This document shows, one piece after another, positions 27,439-39,900 of a stretch of DNA of 64,000 nt (its first letter is position 1; each line of letters starts with the position of its first letter). This DNA is from Acanthopleura granulata (taxonomy: Eukaryota > Mollusca > Polyplacophora > Chitonida > Chitonidae): positions 2,692,692 through 2,756,691 of the forward strand of contig JABBOT010000005.1 of assembly GCA_016165875.1 (NCBI GenBank), written 5' to 3'. A program made the translations under genes and the position numbers. The notes under the pieces are model-generated. The model saw only the letters and a list, made by a program, of their open reading frames with translations, searched no databases and was not told the DNA's origin.

Positions 27439-27775
27439 GTTTATTTAATTGCTGATTAACGCCATTCACGGATTTATTCACTTAGTATATACGATGGCGA
27501 GCCGTTATATGGGTGAAGGAAACCGGAGTGCTCGGTATAAACCACTAAACTCTGACACGGTTACTGAAGAACTTTCTCACGTGTGACGTACCAATGTGCA
27601 CACCCTGTACTGGTGAGAGAAAAGTGGTCTTCAACGAACGATACTACAGATACGAGTGTCGTCGACGCTTTGTGCTACCAAAGTACCACGCACAAGTAGT
27701 GAAGCAGGGAGAATGCACAATTTCCCTTTCCAAGGCTGGCATTGAAGCCAACTGTTCGTCTGCAGTTTGAACACT
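27439..27775 (-). mobile_element. SINE-like family 2, long diverged copy
   Basis: TTTATTTAATTGCTG start, TATATACGATGGCGAGCC, GGTGAAGGAAACCGGAGTGC, then a far region with AATTTCCCTTTCCAAGGC and TGGCATTGAAGCC. That far region also occurs in the copy at 43816-44130. Confidence 0.55.
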
Positions 27776-30128
27776 TCACCTACACAGTGAAAGAACATTA
27801 CACTGCACAGTTTAAACAGTTATGGCCATTTAGTCCAACGGGCATGCAGATGTCTCCAATAGCAGAATCCCCTATAAGGCTTGCTAACGCGGTGTAAAAC
27901 ACCGATCATCTTGCCTTAATCCTCCAACTCCTCTAATCTTCCCCGGATCCGCAAGGGAAACACGGCGCGCACCTGTTACCCCAAAAAGACTAGCGGATGC
28001 CCAGACGTTACGCCATGTTTTGCGTCAACTAGGATTTAGAGATTGAGGCAAAGCTGCTGTTGGATGAACATTGCAGCTCCTGGACATCCCCTAAACCACA
28101 GACGAAAAGAACTTCGATCTGTGGTATACCTCCATGTTCCCCATTTAGATCACCAAGGCACAGCAGCAGACCTTTCTTTAAAACTACTAGATTAACGGCT
28201 TAAATGTACGATTTCTTCAGCAGCGTATGTCCTACGTACACAGCAGAATGCTAGGCGATCGTGTTTGCCGTATTACTCGCTAAAACTGTTCCTAGACGAC
28301 CACTAATATTCACCTTTGCAAGATAACATGCAAAACCAGAATAGTCATATGCATAACAAAACACATACACACGATTCTTGGCATTTTAATGAGATAGTTA
28401 TTTTCAAAGAACGTTCCGCAAATCCATGCATAGGAAGAATTCGTCCGATATGGCATTACCACGTAAAATAGGAAACGTAAAAATATAAGTTAACAACGAA
28501 CGGACATCAAAGTTTGAAAACAGAAAGTCATTATAAAATGAGTTTCCTCGTTTCAAGTTGTATACGTGTTATGTCAACATGCAAGCTATTGTTTCAAACC
28601 ACACATTTGGTGTGACGTCAGTTGGGCATACAAGGGATTTAATACTGGCGACATGCCACTGTAGAAGTTTAGATATGGCTCATTTAGAAATTTTTTAAGC
28701 AAATAAACCACGCTATTTTCTTTGAAATGTTTTAATGACAATTCTCCGCACATGTGTTCCATTTTTACATGTAGTATTCTTTTCGGCAATTACCTTCTAT
28801 TTCCACTCACATGTTGATCTTTCTGTGCAAGTTCTTCTGTGTATTATGAAAACGTGAAAATCTTTGAACTGACCAGATCTGGGTGGGAGGGAATATCACC
28901 CAGGTTCGGAAGCAGTGACCAGATGTATATACATGTATTATTGCGTCTTATTTTAAAAGAAACTTCCAGAAAAAAACATACTTTTTCTTATACATTATCC
29001 AAGACAAGAGTATTTATAAAAAAAAAATTCAGGTGTACTTTACGTTAAACTGGGAAAGAAACTCAAACTGCGGTTAAAACCTTGAAATTTATGGCCAAGT
29101 ATAGTGGTTTCTGATTTTCCGGTTATGTAACTTTCCACTTTTGTTACTGATTATACAGGCGAGGTGGAAGGAGGCACATCTATGTAGAGCGTAACTCAGA
29201 CATGTACACGTAAAAATTAAATGCAATTAGCAGGTAAAAAATCGGGTTGTTTTCACCTAGCTCCGAGAACCGCAAGCGTGGGCGGCATGTCAATCAATCT
29301 TGAGGAACAATGCACGGTATTGTCTGCTTGATGAACAAGCTGAGGTATACATCCGCTGGACGGTCATTTGTACTTCGGGAGGAAAAAAAGGGGGTAAATT
29401 AGAAATCAACTCACCTAATTTCTATTATTGTTTACCTTCTAATGACTGACGAAAAACTACTTAATTTCTTGGCTAGAAACTGTCCGGGCGCCATTGCGCG
29501 GAGCATTAGCCCTGCAAAAACCGGTTTCGATGGCAATCGTCTCATGAATCATTTCGAATTTGCCTTTGGTTGGTGTCGGGAACACGACAGAAAACCTGTT
29601 TATTGTGGACAAATGGATTTCCTGAACGCCAGTCTCCTCCACATGTCAGAACTCCCTGAATGCTGGTCACACCGCCAGCACGATTTTAAGCCATTATCAG
29701 TAATTTCACGACCATACTGGCTAAATTCAAGACGAAGCTGAGTAAGCTGTCATTACTTCGTGTCCACCTAAAACTATATTATTATTAAGGTCCTAGTAGC
29801 CTATAGTAGCTGATGTGTTTTGACATGCAGCATTTTCTTCAATATAGCACTATAGTATATTTGTCTTGCTCCACTTTGGCTTCTGCCAACAGGTTGTACA
29901 TAGGAACCATTTGTTCCTTTTTGTGCGTATTCCCTTGAAATGGAATGGAAAAAAATACATTTACCTTGAGCACAGGAAATTGTGCACCTCCCATAAGTGC
30001 GACTCCTGCGTGGGATGACGTGTGTTTAATTAAAGTGGACGACCTATATTTTATCTCAGATTTTGTCGTTTGTAAACTCAGTTCGCCAACGTATTTGGAT
30101 TTTGTTCGCACATATTCAACATCAATTT
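27776..30128. other. Intergenic or unknown, possible exon-like ORF
   Basis: No recognised gene. The minus-strand open stretch 29965-30150 ends at a good donor (see findings); the ORFs at 29442-29741 (plus) and 29457-29642 (minus) overlap each other and have no recognisable domain. Confidence 0.35.
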
Positions 30129-30331
30129 CATTTCCTTTCCAAACGACCATTTAATCAAGCACATCATTGACATTTCCTTTCCAAACGAACATTTGATCAA
30201 GTACATCATTGACATTTCCTTTCCAAACGAACATTTGATCAAGTACATCATTCACATTTCCTATCCAAACGACCATTTAATCAAGCACATCATTGACATT
30301 TCCTATCCAAACGACCATTTGATCAAGTACC
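30129..30331. repeat. 42-bp minisatellite, five units
   Basis: Units begin CATTTCCTTTCCAAACGACC and end AGCACATCATTGA, starting at 30129, 30171, 30213, 30255 and 30297 (last incomplete). It abuts an exon-like ORF on the minus strand. Confidence 0.9.
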
Positions 30332-30398
30332 CAATGCAATAAATGTGAACGGACATATCCTCCCATTTAAAGTTGTCAGTGGCAAATAAACAATGATT

Positions 30399-30520
30399 AA
30401 TATTTATTTATTTATTCCATTGGTATTTAACTCTGTGCCTAAGAATTGACCGCATTAATGCAGATGATAATTATGTTTGGAGAGAACCAAAGAGCCCAGT
30501 TTAAACCTCCCTTCTTTTCC
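30399..30520 (-). mobile_element. Family-2 SINE-like fragment
   Basis: TATTTATTTATTTATTCC start, GGTATTTAACTCTGTGCC, and GGAGAGAACCAAAGAGCCC, a degenerate version of the GGAAACCGGAGTGCCC box. Confidence 0.45.
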
Positions 30521-30566
30521 ATATACATGGCAAACCTCCCGTCTTAAAGAATAAACACTAAGAGTT

Positions 30567-30835
30567 GGGGGGGGGGGGGGGCCCCGTGGCTCATTTGATT
30601 AGCGCGCTAGCACAACGTAATGAACCAGGAGCCTATCACCAATGCGGTCGCTGTGAGTTCAAGTCGAGCTTATGCTGGCTTCCTTGTAGGAAGTTCTGCT
30701 AGCAACATGCGGATGGTCATGAGTTTCCATGGATTGCCCTGTTTCCTCACACCATAATGCTGGCCGCCGCCGTGTAAGAGAAATATTCTTCAGTACGGCG
30801 TGAAACAACAATAAAGTAAATAAATAAATAAATAA
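30567..30835 (+). mobile_element. SINE family 1, full-length, plus strand, preceded by a 15-G run
   Basis: G-run 30567-30581, tRNA-like head GCCCCGTGGCTCATTTGATT with AGCGCG (A box), B box GTGAGTTCAAGTC, body, and an AAAT tail to 30835. TAAGAGTTGG at 30559-30568 and TAAGAGCTGG at 30833-30842 look like a slightly decayed target-site duplication. Confidence 0.9.
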
Positions 30836-30842
30836 GAGCTGG

Positions 30843-31899
30843 ATTCGCACACGCGACGGCACTGGTCAAGGGGATTAACACTGTAAGGTTACCAGATCTG
30901 GTCCATGTACCATGACACAACACCGTGATTTAATAAAAGTAACCTTTAAGTACTTCAACGGTGTTGAAGATTTTGGCTTGCTACAGTAGATTTCACGACT
31001 TTCTTTCAGGAATATTACAAAATATTGTCGTACTTAACTTGTTCAAAGTTGTTCTCCATAATATTTCACTCTAAAAAGGGTTATTAGGTTTATGGATGGA
31101 GGAAACCATTTTCCCACCGCTCGGCAGCAATCAGACAAAATGCTTATAACAACTGTACAGTAACCGACGTGCATTGTATATTTTGGCGGAAAACCGGTAC
31201 ATTATGTCCGACTATCTGACAGGAAACCACGACACTTCAGTGAAGTATGAGCAAACAGCCCATCCGCGCCAAACTTGCGAACCACTTGACGTTTCCGAAC
31301 GTCAATCGTTCCAGCTGGGATTGGTCGACGGACGTCAGTCAACATAAACGAATCCCTCCAATGAAATGACAAGAAACCACTTTCGAATTGAAAACAATCG
31401 TTGGAAATCACAGTTATTCCGGAACATTTTACACGGTGATAACAAGTATCGCTGAACCAGAAGGATAAGTTCCCATTCTGTAACATGCTGACAATGCTGA
31501 CCTTATATCTCGAATGCACTAATAAACATGTTTTCGGACACATAACTGGAGTAGGTATTTTGTTATCTTTCAAATTTGTACATTACCAGTGCATGTTTAA
31601 GACAACTCCTGTGACGGATGCAGGAAAGGATGTTTACCATGGCACAATAAGTTTTATTTGCTGCAGAATACATTACATGAAACACACGGTATATAATATA
31701 CAGTGGTTAACACAAACACACCCACATAAACATATTCATCACCACCTACAGGACTGACAAGTACAGCATTAGCACAAGAAAAACTTGCCTGCACTGTTTT
31801 CACATTGTAAAGCATATGATTCCGTATGAATCCTAGAGTCGTGGACATTCGTGGATAGTTTGTGACTAGCATTAATAGCACAACTTCTGGCTCATCAAA
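30843..31899. other. CpG-rich stretch flanking the UCHL3 3' end
   Basis: CpG is frequent, especially 31200-31450. A 123-codon minus-strand ORF (31202-31573) has no recognisable domain. A family-2 SINE-like scrap (TTTATGGATGGAGGAAACC) lies at about 31090. Confidence 0.4.
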
Positions 31900-33898
31900 C
31901 ATCTGTTTCCCGGTTTCGATACAAAAAAAAAAAAAACAAGCGTGATTTCATCTGATTCAAAACGATCTCTACATCTCACTTAACCTTTGAGCAAATTGCA
32001 TATCAAATGTTGCAAATCATTAAATAAACAGGATGACCCACTGTAGTGTACTTGTAGGAAAAGTTCAAGTGTTGTTTTATAAGCCAAAAGTCAAAATTGT
32101 CAAAAGAATCCTTTACGGACACCAATGTTGGTCAGATATTTTAAAATACAATCAACTCTTGTGATACTCTCCGTATATTTCATTATTTATTTGTCTCATT
32201 GATGTTAAACATGCTCAAGAATGTTGGTGGTCAGGTTTAGGTATGCAGGTAAATGGGGCACCTGGATTAAACCACCAACCTTTGGCAGGTACCTTTGAGT
32301 CAATACCACAAATCATGGTCTCGTTGCAGACTTCAGCTGTCCAACTTACGGCAATCAGTAGCAGCTGATTAATGGCTCAAAAAGTGAATCAAAATACATG
32401 CACTGTGTCAAAAATGAAGTTTTCTTCAACTTTTGAAGTAATACACATTCACATATTAAGTTGATTGGTGGATCAGCTGGATTTTAAGTGAGCCATTTCC
32501 CCACCTGTTGGGACAATCCTCCTGTGTCTCCTTTTGATTGTTGTTTTCTTATGTTATACTCAACTTGGCATGTCTCCTTTTTCAGTAAACAGCTATAAAC
32601 ATGTGTACAGATATAGAGGTGTCCACAGTAGACAAAACTATCTTTCCTGCTTCTATGTAACAGTAGATTTCTGATGTTAATTGAATTGCCTGTTGAAACC
32701 TTTACTGGCAGTTTTTAATCACCCTATAAAGAACAAAACAATAAACCTTCCAGTTAAAAAAAATCCATTCCAAATCCAAGGCCAGAAGTCGGTGAGAGTA
32801 TTTGAAGAACAAACTGTGCCAGGCATAGCTGTGTAGCACTACAGCATCACGACTCGTGGAAATCACAAATGGCTCACATAGGCAATGATTGCCAGTGAAT
32901 GTAATGGACAGCTTACATCTTACTTGAATGATCCAGACCAGTCAGTCCAAAACCAGAGTTACCTTTACTTGGGTATTTCAAATGACTAAGCATTGGCATG
33001 ACTTTTTATACCACATTAACTGATTGATTATTTCTCCACCATGCAGTACTCTTGGTTGCTGGAAATCGCAGGCATGGCGCATTGGAAACCAAGCCAAGAA
33101 ACTGTCAGATATTTGATAGGAAGTGCAGATGAAGCAGTACAACCTGTAACCTTTAACATGTCACTTCAACAAAGAGGTAATCCATACATACAGATAGAGA
33201 TACAAGTTCTATACAAAGAACAATGCAATAAATGTAACTTTGGCCACATGCTATAATTCAGCACTTCACTGTAAAGTATAAAACTATAAAACTAAACACA
33301 AGCCAACTTGAACAACAGAAAAATGTCCCAATAAACTAAAAATTCCTTTAAAAATTTCATAAACTTGGAATTAACTAGATTTCATGAAAGTTCACAACTT
33401 CAGATCAATACCGAAACAGTCAGAAGAATTCCTTGAAGCCAAAACCCATTACATTCATTACTTTCACACTATTAAACGACAATGTTTAATTCTTCCATCT
33501 GACAATATTCTTCCTTGAAATCTCCCAAACCTATAGAAGTTATCAAACACAAAATCACTACATTTGTACACTTAGATTTCACAAGCACTTGTTGAAATGT
33601 ATTTTCCAAGAGAGCAGGGACTGGCTTAGATTAAACCTTGACCATTTGTGCACTGGTGACATGGAATACTGAAAGCTTTGACAACAGCCAATCACAGAAG
33701 CACAGTCAGCACCAATGATAAACTGGGCACATTCAATTTCCACTGATAAATGCAGTTGCGCAAGAGTTGTGTCCCTTGTTAAATGTCACAGATGGCGCTG
33801 CAGGAATAGTCCAGGGATATGCTCATCCGAGTCAAGTGTCTTGACACATCTGACCTGGTAAAGGAATGGTTTTAAGCAACAGAGTTCCGTCCATGAGC
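31900..33898 (-). other. Presumed UCHL3 3' UTR and downstream flank
   Basis: Follows the UCHL3 stop codon on the minus strand. CpG is scarce here as in the introns and becomes common again near 31.85 kb, which suggests the transcribed unit ends around 31.9-32.2 kb. A minus-strand AATAAA exists at 32186-32191, but inside a SINE tail-like TTTA run, so the true polyadenylation site is undetermined. A diverged family-2 SINE-like stretch lies at 32184-32380. No other coding sequence seen. Confidence 0.35.
32184..32380 (-). mobile_element. Family-2 SINE-like element, diverged
   Basis: ATTTATTTGTCTCATTGATG, TGCTCAAGAATGTTGGTGG, AATGGGGCACCTGGATTAAA and CCACCAACCTTTGGCAGG correspond in order to the family-2 body. 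It lies in the presumed UCHL3 3' flank. Confidence 0.5.
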
Positions 33899-33985
33899 CT
33901 ACCCCTTCCTGACCAGGGCCATGAGGGTGAAGTTCAGCTCATCAGGGTCCCGCGCCATGAACTGCTTCACAACCGCCACTGCATC
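33899..33985 (-). CDS. UCHL3: UCHL3 exon 9 (C-terminus and stop)
   Basis: 28 codons and TAG: DAVAVVKQFMARDPDELNFT then LMALVRKG. It aligns with human [20 protein letters not shown] then AIALSAA. The acceptor is GTCAG. The tail is two residues longer than human and basic. No homology-supported exon lies between this and exon 8, because TLLQ joins DAVAV as TLLE joins DAIEV in human. Confidence 0.95.
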   Translation of the reverse strand, partial: DAVAVVKQFMARDPDELNFTLMALVRKG

Positions 33986-36900
33986 CTGACAAGCAAAAAA
34001 CAACATTTATACATTTGTATTTATTTATTTATTTATTTATTTCATTGTTGTGCAGCACCATACTCTAAAGGTTTTCACTCATACAATAATGGTCAGTTTT
34101 ACTGGTGGAGGAAGCTGGAGGTAAACAACCCACCTTTGTGACTGACAAACTTTCCCACTGACCAGTCAAAGAATGCTCTTGAAAGAACAGGCAACACTAG
34201 ACCAAATGTACATATGTATGTATAAAAATTCTCATTTAAAGTTCAAATAACATCTCCTTTTATTTTTGGGACGTAGAATAATTGGGATATCGCAGCTCAA
34301 AGTTAACAGAAACATCCACGGAGGAAAATTCAACAGGCCACCATGGTCTCAATTTTAACCATTCAAGGCCCAGACGTTTCTACCAAACGAATAGGCATCT
34401 GTTTCCACTGCGACGTTACCTGTTCCTAGTTCACCATTTTGCCATCAGTGTTATATCAGTTTTTTCTGCCTTATTACAAGACAACTCTGGTGTACTTTAA
34501 AGCCATTTTCAACAAGGAAGTGGTAGTGGCCTTTGGATGTAATAATTAGGTGAACCGTACTTCGCACAACAAAGGAGTGTCTCACGGCTAATATTGAAGA
34601 GCCTCGGGTAAAAGGGCATATCTCATGGCCTGGTAATAATTCCAGATTAAAAGGTGATTTGTTGAGATACCACCCATGTCATAAAAAATGCCTTTGCCTG
34701 TTTAGGTTTGTATGGACCCCTCTTCTGAAATAATTTTGCCTATAACTTTTGTTGTCTTTGCTTTTAAATTTAATGAATATCCAGATACATAGTATATTTA
34801 TTTATTTCACCATTTCACTCATACAATGGCAGCCAGCATTATAAAAGAGGGAAACTGAGCAGAGCCCAGGGGAAACCCATGACCATCGGCAGCTTGCCAG
34901 CAGACCTTCCCATGTGCGGCCTGAGAGGAAGCCAGCCTAGATTGGACTTCAACACATGGTGACTACATTGGTGAGACACACCGAGTTCAATACACTGCAC
35001 TAGCGTGCTAACCCCCTCAGCCACGGAGGGACCTTCCAGATAGTATAGTATACTAGTTTATAACTGCTCAAACAGAAGTATCTCCATTGCACTTTGATTG
35101 CAACTGTTCAAATATCCAAACAGCCAAGTATTTAACAGGATGCTTGCATAGACTGATCCTAAACCACTCCTAAGGAAAGTCAGACGCAGTAAGGGGCTAA
35201 ATACCACCTAGTTTGATACTCCATCTATTTATACACAAGAGAATTATACTCATAGTAAACAAAACACTTCGCAAGCAATCTGGGAAGTAAGGGAATGTAA
35301 GATAGTCACAGCTACAGTTACAGAAAAATGCAAGTTCACAGACACATTTAATGGATGTTTACATGTACTGTACTGCCTGATGTCATCACATTACATTTAA
35401 TTCATGCCATGATGAAATTATATCTAATAGGTCACAGATAATACTAATGGGAGATTACTCAAGTCTGTTAGTGCCGCTGCTGTAGTGAATGACCCGAACA
35501 GGATATGGATTATAGAAAATTTGACATGCTGTAATTATTGCCCAATAATGAGAGTGAATGCACTGCAAATAACCTTTGAACTCAATAACAGGGTGACTGA
35601 CAAAAAGTGTCCTCCTACAGTTTTTTTTTTCATTGGAATCAGACTTTGACAGAATACCAGGCTATCTACTGTAACTGACAAAGTACCAACTAAAACCGCT
35701 TGACCTGACAACCAAACAACTTGATATACTTGATATACACAGCCCAACATATGAGCTTAAGAACCTAATATACCACAGCCTAACATATCAGCTACACAAC
35801 CTGATATACCACATACACAGCTCAACATATCAGCTAAACAACCTGACATACCACATACAGAGCTCAACATATCAGCTAAACAACCTGATATACCACATAC
35901 ACAGCTCAACATATCAGCTAAACAACCTGATATACCACATATACAACCTAACATATCAGCTAAACAACCTGATATACCACATACACAGCCCAACATATCA
36001 GCTAAACAACCTGATATACCACATATACAACCTAACATATCAGCTAAACAACCTGATATACCATATACACAGCCTAACATATCAGCTAAACAACCTGATA
36101 TACCATATACACAGCCTAACATATCAGCTAAACAACCTGATATACCACATATACAGTCTAATATATCAGCTAAACTACCTGATATACCACATACACAGCC
36201 TAACATATCAGCTAAACAACCTGATATACCACATACACAACCTAATATACCTGCCAACCACCTAAAATACCAATATGCCAACCAAACAACCTAATATGAA
36301 AACCAAACAACCTGATATACCAATCAAACAACCTACCACACCAGCCATACAACCTGATATACTAACCAAACAGCCTAACATACAAGCCAAACAACCTTAT
36401 ATACCAGCCAAACAACCTGATATACCAATCAAACAACCTACCACACCAGCCATACAACCTGATATACTAACCAAACAGCCTAACATATGAGCCAAACAAC
36501 CTAATATATTAACCAAACAATTTAACATACCAGCCAAACAATCAAATATACTAGATATACACAACCTAACATGTCATGCAAGCAACCCCATGGACTGGCC
36601 AACCATTATAATATTCTGGTACCTTTTCTTGACATTGTTCAATTACTTGCAATGTGTGGTGGGCTACTGTAACTGTAATACATGATTCATCATTTTGGTT
36701 TTATTTATAGCATTTTCAAGATGGTCCAAACATTTCTGGAGAACTGTTGAAATAAAAACAAAATACTGAATCCTGTGTTATTTGTTGGAGTACTCAACTT
36801 GGTGAATGTTAGCAGTGTAACTGCAGGTACTGTGTCTGGAAGCACACATTTAGAGTGCCATGTGAATATTACCAGTGTAACTAGAGGTACTGTGTCTGGA

Positions 36901-39900
36901 AGCACACATTTACAGTGCAATGTGAGGCACATACAATGAAAACCAATATTTATTGTCATTCCAACCTCCCTAATTCCTATAACTTTTTGACCTACAAAAT
37001 GGACAACATTAAAAGAAATTCATAAAATCATGAATATTCAAAGGTTGGCTTTCTGGCTGGCAACATAAAACACACCAAATGTTCTCTAAACTCTGAAAGA
37101 AGCTAATTGGCTGAAAAAGTAGAGCAGCCAGAAGAAAGCCTACAGTGGTAAGAACATAACACAGGTGCTGGGCTTTATCACAGAACAACTGCATGTTAAA
37201 TCATAAATACTTTGAGGTCGTTTTTCAGATAAGATCACCCAAAATTAAACGTTTTGAGGTTGGTAATAATTCACTGAATGTGACCAAAGTACAACTAAAT
37301 TTTCTCCAATATCCAGAAACACATATGTACACTGTATTACAAACATGGGTAAATAACATGTATCTATGCAAACGTCCTTGAGCATAAGGAAAGGGTTCAC
37401 ATATACAGGTATGCAACGGTGCAGGTAATTCTGATCCACTGTTTGGGGGCCACACTGAAGCTTGGAGTCTCTGCTGACAGATGGCTGACAGGTGGAAGCA
37501 GCAGCTTTAAGGAGGGTCTAGGACTTGATCTACACTCACTGACCCATAATTTCTGCCCTCAAAATATTCCTATCATGAAAACGGGATGAAAGAACTCAAC
37601 AAACCTGGATTGGGAATCAGAGGGAGGTCTAACCTCTGTGGGGGTAATTCACTGCCATCAAGATTTAATAGATTGTAGAGGATTAATCTGACAAGGGGAG
37701 AAATAAAGCCTAACTGAGGATGAATAACTGTTCTGTGGGAGATTCCTGGAGTAAATGCCCTTGGTTGACTCCAGAGTAATTGTGACCTCTCCACCAGCAT
37801 CCCTTATCACAGAAAATGAGAGAGAAGTACCAGTTAAAACTCAGGTCAGTCCGCTAGTGTGTATCACAAGGGAGACCAATTTGTCCTGGTTCTACATGCA
37901 AGATGAGGCAAGAACCTCAGGCCTGTGAATAACATAATAAAAACCTCCCACACTAATTGCTTTACACCTCCCTGCACTGTCCTGCTTCCTGGCCTTAACA
38001 GGGTTCAGCTGTACTAACACATTACACAATACATGGACAGGATGATAATGACTGCCGGGGTCACCTCAGTGCACTGTTTGCTTGGCTTACCACATTACCA
38101 CTATTCATGGGTCAATACCGCCCAGTCAGAAGGCTGAACAAATTCCTACAGACTCAGCTGATAACTGTACAATGCACACAACCCACTCAAGGGAATCGAA
38201 ACCAGCCTGTGTTACAACATAGTTAGATTGTACTGTGGGCCTACCAGAAATCTGATCCACGGGCTAAATAAAGTAACTCATTGAGGTACAAATGGTGTCT
38301 TATGTTATTTTCCAACATAGCAGGTCTTGTGTAGGAGCTAGGACTATTATATAGTCCCAGGTAGGAGTAAGACTGATACAAACCTACATGTACTCAGACA
38401 TACTTGATAACCTGACAGCTATAAACACATGAGAAAAGGAAGTAAATTTATATCAATTTTTTTATGCTTTATCTTCAATCTGCTTTTTAGGGGCTGGGGG
38501 TGGGGTAGTTGCAGAAAAATGTTTTATACCACACATACCCAGAAATGCAGCCTGAAATAGACAATCTAGGTAGCAACTCTTTATTTGTGTTAAAAAAAAG
38601 GGTGAAATTCAGTGGGGGAGAGAGTCCAAAAAATAAGAAAGTATGTAAGTCAGAAATGTATTGGGATCTAGCTATGACATGCACAGCATCAGGCTAACTT
38701 AAGTCAAAATTCAGTGTGATGACTGAAAAAGAAAACTATACAATTTAGTGAATCCAGCAAAGTAATTAAGTAAGTAAATCAGTTTGTCTTACAGTCTTCT
38801 CTCTACATAAGCCACTCTCTTTTACCTGCTCGTTAATAGATTATCATACATAGATGATGCATCATGAGCTCAGCTTTTATTGTATGTAAGTAATAATGTC
38901 TACAAAGCCACTTTCAACACCTACTGTACCCAGATCAGAACTCTGCGCTCTACACTGGAGAGTCTAAGAGCTTTGAATACCCTCCAAAAAAGTGACATAA
39001 TGTTGTTAACAACAAGGACTCAGTTATAACATTCCTGTGAACAGAAAATGTCACAATAACATGATTATGTTTTCACACCTGAAAGAATTTAGAGCTTAAG
39101 ATCACTTGGTTCAGCAATGAAATCATTCTATTTTAAACCTGAAAACCACAAAACATGCAGGCAGACAAGGATATATTTATGCCTCAAAACATACAAAATA
39201 GCACTGCCATCATATTTATTAAAAAAAAAAAAAAAAATCCTCCCCCCCCCAAAATCTTGAACACGGTGATGAACACGACTCAAATAAACAAATACAATTA
39301 ACCGACACACGAAAACATACATTAGATGTACCCATATACAGTTACATAAACACACCTCCTGGAATGCTCAAATTAGAGGTGTTATCCAATATGTATGGAC
39401 ATGTGCGACTTGGAGTCACCATATCAGGACACCACTAGAGCTATGCTAACACAGTTTGATTTGTGTTTATTTAAAGGGGGTAACTTCTGCCGTTGGTTAC
39501 TTCATTACCTGCACACCTGATCAACTGTCATCCATTTAACCCAGAGAGCTTGAATATGTCGTCATCGATCAAAACATCTGTAAGTCAGGCTCCCTGAGTA
39601 AGGGTGATCAACATCAGTTTACCACTGGGTAATTACACATGGCAACTCAGAACACCTAGAATTAACCCCTCAGAACACCTAGAATTACTAGCCACTACAT
39701 CAGAAAACTTCTAACTATTAACCCATCAAACACCTAGAACTACTACCCACTGAACCAGAACACTTGGAACTATTAACCCCTCAGAACACCTAGAACTATT
39801 GGCCACTGAACCAGAACACATGGAATTATTAGCCATTGATTCATTTGGCCGCTGTCAGGTATATTGGCAGAAGAAACGACAAGTGCTTGGGATAACCACC

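Noticed and set aside
31202..31573. 123-codon minus-strand ORF downstream of UCHL3
   Set aside because: No recognisable domain and no clear splice sites; CpG-rich sequence lengthens chance ORFs.
35757..36281. 174-codon minus-strand ORF with CLADMLGCV-type repeats
   Set aside because: It exists because a 42-bp minisatellite unit is a multiple of three without stops; it lies in the middle of UCHL3 intron 8 and resembles no protein.
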